Assembly (NCBI GenBank): GCA_031272985.1
Contig: JAISSU010000024.1
Span: 62,001-126,000 of the forward strand
Direction: 5' to 3'
Length of the DNA stretch: 64,000 nucleotides
Source of the DNA: Lachnospiraceae bacterium
GTDB taxonomy: Bacteria; Bacillota; Clostridia; Lachnospirales; Lachnospiraceae
Shown: positions 1 through 9,883 of the stretch, piece after piece
Numbering within the stretch: the first letter of the stretch is position 1
Layout of the letters: each line of letters opens with the position of its first letter
Translations under genes and position numbers: made by a program
The notes under the pieces: generated by a model
Seen by the model: only the letters and a program-made list of their open reading frames with translations
What the model was told of the DNA's origin: nothing
Database searches by the model: none

Positions 1-122
1 AGTCCATAGTCTTCATCTGTGTAATTCTCTAATATATGCCTTGATGCCTCGCTTTCGGTAATGATTGCAGCGTCAAGGTCTTTTTCGTGTATTAGATTTG
101 CAATTTCACTTATTATTGACAT
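1..122 (-). CDS. Partial hypothetical protein (N-terminal 40 codons)
   Basis: An open frame starts at an ATG at 120-122, with a GGAG ribosome binding site 9 nt upstream (132-135), and runs off the left edge. The visible protein begins MSIISEIANLIHEKDLDAAI and continues with a mix of charged and hydrophobic residues. It lies downstream of groEL on the same strand, beyond the groEL terminator-like hairpin. I do not recognise the family. The start looks real because the Shine-Dalgarno is good, but the function cannot be judged from about 40 residues. Confidence 0.5.
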   Translation of the reverse strand, partial: MSIISEIANLIHEKDLDAAIITESEASRHILENYTDEDYG

Positions 123-167
123 AATAGTATGCTCCGTTTTTCTTATAAAAAGTCCTTAAATACTTTG

Positions 168-194
168 AAGCCCCCGCTTTACCGGCAGGGGCTT
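168..194 (-). terminator. Probable groESL terminator hairpin
   Basis: AAGCCCC (168-174) pairs with GGGGCTT (188-194) about 25 nt past the groEL stop. The U-tract on the minus strand is poor, so termination may be partial. Confidence 0.5.
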
Positions 195-219
195 TAATAT
201 CTCGTATATCAGGGTCTGA

Positions 220-1854
<1,635 letters not shown>

Positions 1855-1884
1855 CTACAGTTTAATTACTTTGATCTTAGTTAA

Positions 1885-2169
1885 TTACTTGAGTACAGCA
1901 AGAATATCGTCCTGCTTAACAATTATATATTCCACATCTTCAATCTCGACGGTCGTTCCCGCGTATTTGGAATAAATAACCTTTTCCCCTACTTTCACTT
2001 CAATAGGAACTGTTTTTCCGTCTACCACGGCACCTGTCCCCACTGCGATAACTTCCGCCTGCTGGGGTTTTTCTTTAGACTGTCCGGGTAAAACAATGCC
2101 GGATTTCGTAGTTTCCTCAGCTTCTAATTGTTTCAGGACAACTCTGTCACCTAATGGTACTAATTTCAT
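1885..2169 (-). CDS. groES: Co-chaperonin GroES (Hsp10)
   Basis: 94-aa heptameric lid of the GroEL chamber. It starts MKLVPLGDRVVLKQLEAEE and contains the mobile-loop region TKSGIVLPGQSKEKPQQ that contacts GroEL. A strong GAGGAGG ribosome binding site precedes the ATG. It is the first gene of the groESL operon and lies just downstream of a CIRCE inverted repeat and a sigma-A-type promoter. Confidence 0.99.
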   Translation of the reverse strand: MKLVPLGDRVVLKQLEAEETTKSGIVLPGQSKEKPQQAEVIAVGTGAVVDGKTVPIEVKVGEKVIYSKYAGTTVEIEDVEYIIVKQDDILAVLK

Positions 2170-2193
2170 ATGTATTCCTCCTCGCTTCTATTG

Positions 2194-2220
2194 TTAGCAC
2201 TCACTTCAAAAGAGTGCTAA
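2194..2220 (-). promoter_or_regulatory. CIRCE element (HrcA operator)
   Basis: A perfect TTAGCACTC-N9-GAGTGCTAA inverted repeat lies in the transcribed leader of groES. This is the canonical HrcA heat-shock operator. A further TAGCACTC half-site sits at 2238-2245, inside the promoter. Confidence 0.97.
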
Positions 2221-2233
2221 ATCTTTCGGTTAT

Positions 2234-2262
2234 AAAATAGCACTCACGAATACGTTTGTCAA
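2234..2262 (-). promoter_or_regulatory. Sigma-A promoter of groESL
   Basis: On the minus strand, TTGACA (2257-2262), a 17-nt spacer and TATTTT (2234-2239) precede the CIRCE element. Confidence 0.8.
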
Positions 2263-2305
2263 CTATTAATTTTTGATTTTTATAAATTTTGGAAATAAGA
2301 AGAAA

Positions 2306-2602
2306 TTATTCCAAGTAAAAGCCCTTTTGTATCTCGAAAGCCAGCACCTGTCCGTCTTCGGATAGGTACCTCTCCCTTATCATACCTTCAAAGCGGTAAA
2401 TGTTGTCTTTTCCGAAGATTTTCCCCTCGTAAATTCCATTTAATGACAAAGTCCGCAAATCCTCATTGCGTATCAGCAAGAATATGTATTCATCTTCTCC
2501 TGCATATTCATGAACTTTGCAGGCAAGAATATCATTATGGAGTTCCTCGCCGTCAAGTACCGTACTGATTTTTTTAAGCTCAACCGCCGATTCTTCAAAC
2601 AT
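2306..2602 (-). CDS. Hypothetical protein, translationally linked to codY
   Basis: 98-aa acidic soluble protein starting one base after the codY stop (TAA-A-ATG), so it is almost certainly co-translated with codY. The sequence has alternating beta-like stretches (EYIFLLIRNEDLRTLSLNG, then IYEGKIFGKDNIYRFEG) that suggest a small beta-barrel or PilZ-like fold. That is only an impression from the residue pattern, and I do not recognise a family. There is no signal peptide or membrane segment. It ends about 85 nt before the groESL promoter. Confidence 0.75.
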   Translation of the reverse strand: MFEESAVELKKISTVLDGEELHNDILACKVHEYAGEDEYIFLLIRNEDLRTLSLNGIYEGKIFGKDNIYRFEGMIRERYLSEDGQVLAFEIQKGFYLE

Positions 2603-2603
2603 T

Positions 2604-3386
2604 TTATTTCATTCTCTCGCCGCGGATTCTGTCGAGTTCCTGAAATACATAATCATTGAGCACCTTTATATATGTACCCTTCATTCCCGAAGAACGTGAC
2701 TCAATAACGCCCGCGCTTTCGAATTTACGCAAGGCATTAACAATTACCGATCTCGTAATCCCGACCCTGTCGGCGATTTTGCTGGCGACCAATATTCCTT
2801 CTGTCCCGTTCAATTCATCGAAAATATGAATAATCGCTTCCATTTCGGAATAAGAAAGCGTACTCATGGCCGAGAGCACGATGTGTTCTTTTCGGCTCTC
2901 TTCGGCGCTTTCTTCATTAACCGAGCGAAGCATCTCTAACCCCACAACCGTAGTCCCGTACTCGCTTAGGATGATATCGTCAATCTGATAAGCATCTCCC
3001 GTCTTATAAAGGAATAAAGTTCCGAGTCTTTCTCCCGCAATGTCAATAGGGGTAATAATAGCTCGGAAATCCTTAGAGGCCTCATTCGAGAAGCCCAAGG
3101 TCTCCAGATTAACATTTTCTTTAGTGGACAGAATATTCAACAATCTTTCATTAAGTACCTCATCGACATAATGTCCGATTTCCTGATCAAGGAGCTCCTT
3201 AATCAAGGGTACCTCATCACAAAAACTGCTGCCTAACACCTTTCCTTTTTTTGAAAGAACAAGGACGTTAGAATCCAAAATTTCTGTTAATACCTGGCAA
3301 ATGTCACTAAATACGACCTTGCTCGAATTATTATTGTGAAGTAATTTGTTGATTTTTCTTGTTTTATCAAGTAATTGTACACTCAT
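2604..3386 (-). CDS. codY: GTP/branched-chain amino acid-sensing repressor CodY
   Basis: Global nutritional repressor of low-GC Gram-positives that binds GTP and Ile/Val/Leu through an N-terminal GAF domain and DNA through a C-terminal winged helix. The helix-turn-helix block around SKIADRVGITRSVIVNALRK and the following GVIESRSSGMKGTYIKVLN are nearly identical to the family. The frame extends 9 codons further upstream, but the start at 3386 (MSVQLLDKTRKINKLL) has a GGAGG 8 nt upstream and gives 260 aa, the usual length. It lies downstream of topA on the same strand, about 150 nt away, and is followed by a coupled hypothetical gene. Confidence 0.98.
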   Translation of the reverse strand: MSVQLLDKTRKINKLLHNNNSSKVVFSDICQVLTEILDSNVLVLSKKGKVLGSSFCDEVPLIKELLDQEIGHYVDEVLNERLLNILSTKENVNLETLGFSNEASKDFRAIITPIDIAGERLGTLFLYKTGDAYQIDDIILSEYGTTVVGLEMLRSVNEESAEESRKEHIVLSAMSTLSYSEMEAIIHIFDELNGTEGILVASKIADRVGITRSVIVNALRKFESAGVIESRSSGMKGTYIKVLNDYVFQELDRIRGERMK

Positions 3387-3532
3387 TTTGTTTACCTCCA
3401 TTACTGTCGGCATAAAAAGAATAGCTCAGGTACCAAACACTAATATATCTTCGCATTCTACGTTATCACACAATTTCAACTATTTCAAGAAATTTAATCA
3501 ATTTTTCAAATATTAAAAATAGTTGTCACCTG

Positions 3533-5611
3533 TTAATTGTCATTATTCTCTGCTTCTTTTTTGAACCCGCAAGCAGGATCGTTGCAAGCAGCGTATTTTC
3601 CTCTTTGAATCAAGTATCCCCCACACTTTGGGCACTTTTCGTTCAGCGGCTTTTGCCAGGACATGAATTTACAATTCTCCTGGTCTTCGCATCCGTAGTA
3701 TTTTCTTCCTTTTTTCGTCTTTCGTAGTATCAAGTCTTTCCCGCAATTTGGACATGCGACTCCCGCCTTTTCCAAATATGGTTTGGTGTTTCGGCATTCG
3801 GGAAATCCGGGACAAGCCAGGAATTTTCCGTGCGGACCGTATTTTATTACCATATTTCGTCCGCAAAGATCACAAACAACATCCGTTTCCTCGTCAGCTA
3901 TTTTAACGCTTTCAAGATCTTTCTCCGCAGTTTTTACTGCTTCATCAATATCCGGATAGAAATTCTCTATTATTGTCTTCCAACGCACTTCTCCCTCTTC
4001 AACACCATCCAGCAGACTTTCCATATTGGCCGTAAAATTAACATCCACTATGCTCGGAAATGATGTCGTCATCATGTTGTTGACGACATCACCCAGTTCG
4101 GTAATAAAAATGTTCTTTCCTTCTTTTGAGATATAATGACGACCGAGCAATGTCGAAATAGTCGGCGCGTAAGTACTGGGTCTTCCAATGCCTAAATCTT
4201 CCATTGTTTTAACGAGCGTGGCTTCGGTATAGTGAGCAGGCGGCATAGTAAAATGCTGCTCTTTTTTTAAATCGCTTTTTAAGAGTTTGTCACCGCTTTT
4301 TAAGTTCTTTAACGAATCCTGCTTCTCAGTTTGTTCTTCCTCGGCTTCAATGTAAACCGCCCTAAATCCGTCAAAGGTAAGTCTGGAAGTATTTGCCGCA
4401 AATATGTAATCGCCGGCAGTGACCTTTGCAGAAATAGTCTCATATTTAGCATCTTTCATTCGACTTGCAGCAAATCTCTTCCAAATCAGCTGATAGAGTC
4501 TGAATTGGTCGCGGGTCAGAGAGTCTTTTAAGGATGCAGGAGTCCTTGCAATATCTGACGGTCTGATTGCTTCGTGAGCATCCTGAATCTTCTTTTTACT
4601 ATCTTTATTTGTAATGGCCGTCCCTACATATTCGGCTCCATACACTTTTGAAATATAGGCTCTGGCGGATTTGTCCGCCTCATCAGAAATACGGGTGGAG
4701 TCTGTACGAAGATATGTAATGAGTCCAATCGTTCCATTGCCTTTTATGTCCACACCCTCATACAGCTGCTGCGCAATCCGCATCGTTTTCACAGTGCTGA
4801 AATTTAAACCCTTAGAGGCTTCCTGCTGCAAGGTGGACGTTGTAAACGGAAGCGGCGCTTTTTTTTGGCGCTCGCCGGTCTTAACTTCGGTAATGACAAA
4901 ATCCTTATCCTTTAATTCCTTCTCTATATTTTGCGCCTCTTTTTCGGAACGAATCGTAATCTTTTTCTTTGAATTACCAATGAATTTTGCCTCAAACTCT
5001 TTTTTCCCTTTACCTTGAGATAAAATGGCCGTTATGTCCCAATATTCCTCGGGGATAAAGTCATCAATCTCCTTTTCTCTGTCAGCAATTATACGTAAAG
5101 CTACAGATTGGACTCGTCCGGCACTTAGGCCTCTCTTTACCTTTGCCCAAAGTAGCGGACTGATTCGATAACCGACTATCCTGTCAAGGACACGTCTCGC
5201 TTGTTGTGCATTTACAAGATCCATATCTATTTCGCGCGGCTGCTTCAATGAGGCTTTGACCGCGTCCTTGGTGATTTCATTAAAGCTAATACGACTTGCT
5301 TTCTTTTCATCAATATTCAAAGCATGAATAAGGTGCCATGAGATAGCCTCACCCTCCCTGTCAGGGTCGGTAGCAAGATAAACGTGATCGGATTTCTTCA
5401 CATCCTTGCGAAGACCGGCTAATAGCTCCCCTTTCCCGCGAATGGTAATGTACTTCGGTTCGTAATCGTCGTCTATGTCTATGCCAAGTCTGCTCTTTGG
5501 TAAATCCCTCACATGCCCCTGCGAAGCGGAAACCGTATAGTTACTACCTAAGAACTTCTTTATGGTCTTCACTTTTGCGGGCGACTCGACTATTACCAGA
5601 TTATGTGACAT
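3533..5611 (-). CDS. topA: DNA topoisomerase I (type IA)
   Basis: Relaxes negatively supercoiled DNA. The Toprim domain is at the N-terminus (VIVESPAKVKTI with Glu9; the acidic triad is in ATDPDREGEAISWH near residue 80). The active-site Tyr300 lies in GLITYLRTDSTRIS. The C-terminal part holds three four-cysteine zinc ribbons (roughly residues 580-690: CDLC/CPGFPEC, CPNC/CEDQENC, CPKC/CNDPAC), as in many Firmicutes. The 692-aa length is normal. An AGGAGGG ribosome binding site precedes the ATG. It is part of comM-dprA-topA, a common clostridial order that leads into codY. Confidence 0.99.
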   Translation of the reverse strand: MSHNLVIVESPAKVKTIKKFLGSNYTVSASQGHVRDLPKSRLGIDIDDDYEPKYITIRGKGELLAGLRKDVKKSDHVYLATDPDREGEAISWHLIHALNIDEKKASRISFNEITKDAVKASLKQPREIDMDLVNAQQARRVLDRIVGYRISPLLWAKVKRGLSAGRVQSVALRIIADREKEIDDFIPEEYWDITAILSQGKGKKEFEAKFIGNSKKKITIRSEKEAQNIEKELKDKDFVITEVKTGERQKKAPLPFTTSTLQQEASKGLNFSTVKTMRIAQQLYEGVDIKGNGTIGLITYLRTDSTRISDEADKSARAYISKVYGAEYVGTAITNKDSKKKIQDAHEAIRPSDIARTPASLKDSLTRDQFRLYQLIWKRFAASRMKDAKYETISAKVTAGDYIFAANTSRLTFDGFRAVYIEAEEEQTEKQDSLKNLKSGDKLLKSDLKKEQHFTMPPAHYTEATLVKTMEDLGIGRPSTYAPTISTLLGRHYISKEGKNIFITELGDVVNNMMTTSFPSIVDVNFTANMESLLDGVEEGEVRWKTIIENFYPDIDEAVKTAEKDLESVKIADEETDVVCDLCGRNMVIKYGPHGKFLACPGFPECRNTKPYLEKAGVACPNCGKDLILRKTKKGRKYYGCEDQENCKFMSWQKPLNEKCPKCGGYLIQRGKYAACNDPACGFKKEAENNDN

Positions 5612-5620
5612 AAAACCCTC

Positions 5621-6802
5621 CTAAATCTTCCTTATATAATGTCCTGCTCCAAGCTCGCGTACCAGCCCTTTCAATTCCAATCCCGAGAGCCCTTCCAGCA
5701 AATCAGGGATCGAAAGCTTTGTCTCGCTTGCTAATTGTCCGACTCCTTTTGGAAAGAAATCCAGAAAACTATACACCATAGATTCAGTACTTTCAAGAAA
5801 ATTTTTTATATCCGGTGAATTTCCCTCGGATGTTTCCGTTAAATACTCAGGGGACGGATTGCCGGTTTTCTGCTTAATTCTCTCGCTTTCTTTATTCACT
5901 GTCTGATTTGAATTATCGGAACTCACAGTGACGTAATCTGCAAATAGCAGATCCGATATTAAGTCTTCCGGTGAAATCAAAATCCCGGCTCCTTGTTTTA
6001 TCAATATGTGACATCCCTTTGAATGCGCACAGGAAACAGGTCCCGGCAGCGCATAGATATCCTTTCCCTGTTCCAACGCAAAATCAACCGTAATCTGGGA
6101 ACCACTTTTCCCTTTTGCTTCCATAACTAATACCACATCCGAAAAAGCACTGATAATTCTGTTTCTCGCCGGAAAATTCGCGGGAAGTGGCGGTTCTCCG
6201 GGAGCATATTCGGAAATAACACCGCCATATCGGCAAAGCTCTTCGTAAAGACCTTTATTTTGCTGCGGATAACAAATATCCACACCACATCCGAGTATCC
6301 CAAAAGACCTTCCTCCCCTTAATGCTCCCCTTTGACCCGCTCCGTCTATACCCTTTGCCATACCGCTTATAACCTGAAATCCTGCTCTGGCAAGAGCTTC
6401 TCCGTAATTTAAAGCTTCTCTTTCACCATAAGATGTGCAGGAACGTGAGCCTACAATAGCAGCGCTATTTAGATTGTCTTCAACCATATTTCCTTTATAA
6501 AAAAGTGCGTAAGGCGCATTAGAAATCTCTTTTAGGCGTCTGGGGAAAGTTTCCATCCTACAGGTCACAAGCCTTATATCTTTTCGTATTAAATTATCAC
6601 ATAAAGCTTCGGGATCTTTCTTTTGAGCCTCATTTATTCCGGCGACCTCCTTATTACCGAGCCACATAATATTTTTCCCCGTAAACCCCTTATGATCATA
6701 CAGCTCTTTAGCATCAGGATATAGCTCCCGAAGCTTCCTTTTTTTAGACGGTCCGACATTTTTAATATGAGCAAACCAAACCTCGTATTTTAAATCGTCC
6801 AC
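5621..6802 (-). CDS. dprA: DNA-processing protein DprA/Smf
   Basis: Loads RecA onto incoming single-stranded DNA during transformation. The Rossmann-like core is clear: GSRSCTSYGE, ISGMAKGIDGAGQRGAL, and NFPARNRIISAFSDVVLVMEA with GSQITVDFALEQGKDIYALPG. A C-terminal winged-helix-like segment (about residues 335-393) follows a Ser/Glu-rich linker. The frame is open up to a TTG at 6820, but the GGGGGAGG site lies downstream of that TTG and 8 nt before a GTG at 6802. I therefore start at the GTG (393 aa), leaving a 5-nt gap after comM. Confidence 0.96.
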   Translation of the reverse strand: MDDLKYEVWFAHIKNVGPSKKRKLRELYPDAKELYDHKGFTGKNIMWLGNKEVAGINEAQKKDPEALCDNLIRKDIRLVTCRMETFPRRLKEISNAPYALFYKGNMVEDNLNSAAIVGSRSCTSYGEREALNYGEALARAGFQVISGMAKGIDGAGQRGALRGGRSFGILGCGVDICYPQQNKGLYEELCRYGGVISEYAPGEPPLPANFPARNRIISAFSDVVLVMEAKGKSGSQITVDFALEQGKDIYALPGPVSCAHSKGCHILIKQGAGILISPEDLISDLLFADYVTVSSDNSNQTVNKESERIKQKTGNPSPEYLTETSEGNSPDIKNFLESTESMVYSFLDFFPKGVGQLASETKLSIPDLLEGLSGLELKGLVRELGAGHYIRKI

Positions 6803-6807
6803 TTCTC

Positions 6808-8346
6808 TTACCTCCCCCAATATTTCTTATCCAAAGTACGGTAACTTAATGCTTCTTTGACATGCTTCATAAGAACGGTTTCTTTATTATCCAAATCTGC
6901 AATAGTCCTTGCCACCTTAAGAATTTTATGGTATGTACGGGCGGTCAGATTCATAGTTTGATAGGCTTTTTTCAGCATTTCTCTCGTTTCAGGTTCTAAT
7001 GCGCAGTATTTTTCGGTTTCCTTTACTGTCATGGCGGAGTTAGTGGAGGTATTGGTACCCTCAAATCTTTTTTCCTGTATTTTTCTCGCCGCCACCACTC
7101 TTTCTCTGATTTGGGCAGAGGATTCCCCGCAGTCTCCGGATTCCAGTTCCGTGAAGGTAATTCTGGGAGCTTCCATACAGACATCAATCCTATCTAGGAA
7201 CGCTTGGCTGACACGGCTTAGATACTGGCTAATCCGCGACTGAGAACAAGAGCACTTATCGTAGTCGGGAAAGTTTCCGCAAGGACAAGGATTCATTGCT
7301 GCCACAAGCATAAAAGATGCAGGAAAAGTATAACTACCGAAAGTCCTCGTAATATGAATCTCATGTTCTTCGAGAGGCTGTCGCAAAACCTCAAGCACGG
7401 GCTTTTCAAATTCCGCCAATTCATCCAAAAACAAAATACCCTTGTGTGCCAAACTGATTTCACCGGGATGTGGCAAAATTCCACCTCCGGTCAGCGACAC
7501 CTTTGTCGCAGTGTGGTGAACATTCCTGTATGGAGGTCTTGTAATAAGAGGCATATCGGGACGTAAAAGCCCCATAACGCTGTATACTTTTGTAACCTCG
7601 AGGCTTTCGCCTAGAGTCAGCTTTGGCATAATGGATGGTAAACGGCTTGCAAGCATTGATTTTCCACTGCCCGGCGGACCTACAAGAAGTAAATTATGAG
7701 CTCCTGCGGCTGCGATCTCCGCTGCTCTCTTTACCCCCTCCTGACCTCTGATATCGCGAAAATCAGGTAGATTTTCCGGCTCACAGCTCAAAATCAGAGA
7801 TTCCAGTGACTCGATATACGGATTCGCTTCAATCTCGCCATTTAGATAGCCGATAATATCTACGAGATTTTCCATGGCCAGTATAGTTATTCCTCCGACC
7901 AGCGCTGCTTCCTTGGCATTGGCTGCAGGTAAAATGCACTTGGTAATTCCCTCTTTTTTCGCCTCTAACAAAATAGGAAGAACTCCGTTTACTTCCTGCA
8001 ATCGGCCGTCGAGTCCCAGTTCACCGATTACAATGGTGCCCTCAATCCCCTTTGGCTCTACATAGCCCATAGCGCACATCAAAGAAATCGCAATTGCGAC
8101 ATCATAAATGGCGCCCCTTTTCTTTACATTTGCGGGGGCTAAGTTTATAACCATTTTCTTTGGGGGAAGAGATATCCCCGAATTAGCTATCGCAGTGCGT
8201 ACCCTAAATGAAGCTTCCTTTACCTCTGATGACAGATACCCTACCATTTGAAAAACCGGCAGACCATTGCTGACATCCGCCTCCACATGAACAAATTCCA
8301 CGGACAGTCCGAATACCGTAGCGGATAAAACCTTACTGAATGACAT
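6808..8346 (-). CDS. comM: Mg-chelatase-like AAA ATPase ComM/YifB
   Basis: 512-aa YifB/ComM family protein; the Gram-negative ComM is a branch-migration helicase acting in transformation. The N-terminal Lon-protease-like domain (SFSKVLSATVFGLSVEFVHVEADV) is followed by the AAA+ domain, with Walker A GPPGSGKSMLASRLPS and the Walker B region GILFLDELAEF, and then a C-terminal Mg-chelatase domain with the short CPCG...CSC cysteine cluster (about residues 354-368). It sits with dprA, supporting a role in handling DNA during uptake or recombination. Its 5' leader contains a long predicted RNA fold (8365-8450). Confidence 0.96.
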   Translation of the reverse strand: MSFSKVLSATVFGLSVEFVHVEADVSNGLPVFQMVGYLSSEVKEASFRVRTAIANSGISLPPKKMVINLAPANVKKRGAIYDVAIAISLMCAMGYVEPKGIEGTIVIGELGLDGRLQEVNGVLPILLEAKKEGITKCILPAANAKEAALVGGITILAMENLVDIIGYLNGEIEANPYIESLESLILSCEPENLPDFRDIRGQEGVKRAAEIAAAGAHNLLLVGPPGSGKSMLASRLPSIMPKLTLGESLEVTKVYSVMGLLRPDMPLITRPPYRNVHHTATKVSLTGGGILPHPGEISLAHKGILFLDELAEFEKPVLEVLRQPLEEHEIHITRTFGSYTFPASFMLVAAMNPCPCGNFPDYDKCSCSQSRISQYLSRVSQAFLDRIDVCMEAPRITFTELESGDCGESSAQIRERVVAARKIQEKRFEGTNTSTNSAMTVKETEKYCALEPETREMLKKAYQTMNLTARTYHKILKVARTIADLDNKETVLMKHVKEALSYRTLDKKYWGR

Positions 8347-8364
8347 ACTCTTTTCCTCTTTCTA

Positions 8365-8450
8365 TTAAGTCAGGAGACACCGCCGACTTTTGAGTGCTGC
8401 GACAGGACAGGGTCCAGTCTACACTACTAAAGGTCGGGAACCTCACTTAA
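8365..8450 (-). ncRNA. Candidate structured 5' leader of comM (unassigned family)
   Basis: The minus-strand sequence folds on paper into one long rod. An outer helix TTAAGT/ACTTAA (8365-8370 with 8445-8450) continues with a GAGG/TCTC helix. CCGAC/GTCGG (8383-8387, 8433-8437), AGTG/CACT (8393-8396, 8422-8425), GAC/GTC (8401-8403, 8417-8419) and an apical GGAC-AGG-GTCC (8405-8415) follow inward, separated by internal loops. It ends about 19 nt before the comM start, just upstream of its Shine-Dalgarno, and begins next to a possible promoter (-35-like 8474-8479, -10-like 8451-8456, 17-nt spacer). I cannot match it to a known riboswitch. Confidence 0.4.
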
Positions 8451-8588
8451 TTATTAAATAATGTTTGAATCACTTTGAAACTAACTGAAAATAACTTTTT
8501 ATGAATAATAACTGATTTTTGATCTGACATTACTTTAGAATGAATGCCTTTACAATGCTGTTTATGGCTTATGTGTAATTCAATGAAA

Positions 8589-9818
8589 TCAACCTCTCTT
8601 TCTTATTACCGTAAACGGATCTGCTTCAACGCTTACGTCTACGAGTATTCTTTGCTTTGCGTGAGGGGCGCTTTCCATGGAATTTCCCCGCTCATCATAA
8701 ATAGCTTTTACTTTACTTTTTATATCATTGCCATCAGGCATAATGATCTCTATTTCGTCTCCGACACAAAATTTATTCTTTTGAACAATCTCAATAAGAC
8801 CATCCCTGTTTCCCGAAGCGCACCCCAGATACGTGTATTCTTTATAATAAGTACTTTCGCCATAGTTCTGGCTCTCGGGGCCCGGCTTACCGAAGTAAAA
8901 ACCCGTCGTAAATTCCCTCCGGGTGCAACCCATAATCCACTCAAGGTAGGTGTCAATATTGGATAAGTAAGTTTCGGGATTCTTAGAAAAATCATCCAAA
9001 GCCTTTCTGTACGCTCTCGTAACAAGGGCAACATAGAGCGGATTCTTCATTCGCCCTTCAATTTTAAGGCTGTCAATTCTCGCATTGAATAATTCAGGGA
9101 TATACTCAATCATGCATAAATCTTTCGAGTTAAAGATGAACGTCCCCCTGTCATTTTCAAATACGGGCATATACTCGCCCGGGCGCGATTCCTCTACCAC
9201 GCAGTATTTCCATCGGCAGGGATGCGTGCAATCTCCGGCATTCGCATCACGTCCTGCCATCAGATTAGAAAGCAGGCATCTCCCCGAATAAGAAATGCAC
9301 ATTGAGCCGTGAACAAAGCACTCTATTTCGGCACCTTCGGGCAAAGTTTTTCTGATTTCTGCTATTTCCTTTAGAGACAACTCTCTGGCGCATACGACGC
9401 GCCTTGCGCCAAGATTATACCAAAACAAAAATGTCTCGATATTGGTATTATTGGCCTGAGTACTGATATGACGCTCTATTTCAGGGCAGATTTCTTTTGC
9501 TATAGCAAAAATACCGGGGTCTGCAATAATCAGAGCATCGGGTTTTAATTTCTTTAGTTCTTTTAAGTATTGTCTAACTCCGATAAGATCGCCATTATGC
9601 GCAAGTATATTAACAGTAACATACACCTTTACGCCATTTTCATGCGCAAAGTCTACGGCTTCTTTTATATCTTCATTGGAAAAATTTTTAGCATTAGCTC
9701 TTAAGCCATAGGCTTCGCCTCCGATATAGACCGCATCGGCGCCGTATTTTACGGCGACCTTCAAGGTCTCTAAATCAGAGGCAGGTACGAGCAATTCAGG
9801 TGAATTTTCTGTTCGCAT
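8589..9818 (-). CDS. U32 family protein, TrhP-like tRNA hydroxylation enzyme
   Basis: 409-aa member of the former 'peptidase U32' family. Characterised relatives (TrhP/YrrO, RlhA) hydroxylate uridine or cytidine in tRNA or rRNA rather than cleave proteins. It starts PELLVPASDLETLKVAVKYGADAVYIGG-like and contains the diagnostic cysteine region FVHGSMCISYSGRCLLSN ... GDCTHPCRWKY (four Cys, proposed cofactor or iron-sulfur binding). The neighbourhood (rnj, DUF1292, ruvX, ireB) parallels the Bacillus yrzL-yrrK-yrzB-...-yrrO cluster, favouring the tRNA-modification reading. No strong Shine-Dalgarno is visible at this ATG. Confidence 0.9.
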   Translation of the reverse strand: MRTENSPELLVPASDLETLKVAVKYGADAVYIGGEAYGLRANAKNFSNEDIKEAVDFAHENGVKVYVTVNILAHNGDLIGVRQYLKELKKLKPDALIIADPGIFAIAKEICPEIERHISTQANNTNIETFLFWYNLGARRVVCARELSLKEIAEIRKTLPEGAEIECFVHGSMCISYSGRCLLSNLMAGRDANAGDCTHPCRWKYCVVEESRPGEYMPVFENDRGTFIFNSKDLCMIEYIPELFNARIDSLKIEGRMKNPLYVALVTRAYRKALDDFSKNPETYLSNIDTYLEWIMGCTRREFTTGFYFGKPGPESQNYGESTYYKEYTYLGCASGNRDGLIEIVQKNKFCVGDEIEIIMPDGNDIKSKVKAIYDERGNSMESAPHAKQRILVDVSVEADPFTVIRKRG

Positions 9819-9883
9819 TATACACTCTCAGATAACGTTTGATTAATACATTAATTGAAATACTTATTCGTAAAAATTTAGCT

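Noticed and set aside
3500-3514. Possible CodY box (AATTTTTCAAATATT) upstream of codY
   Set aside because: Four mismatches to AATTTTCwGAAAATT in a very AT-rich stretch; expected by chance.
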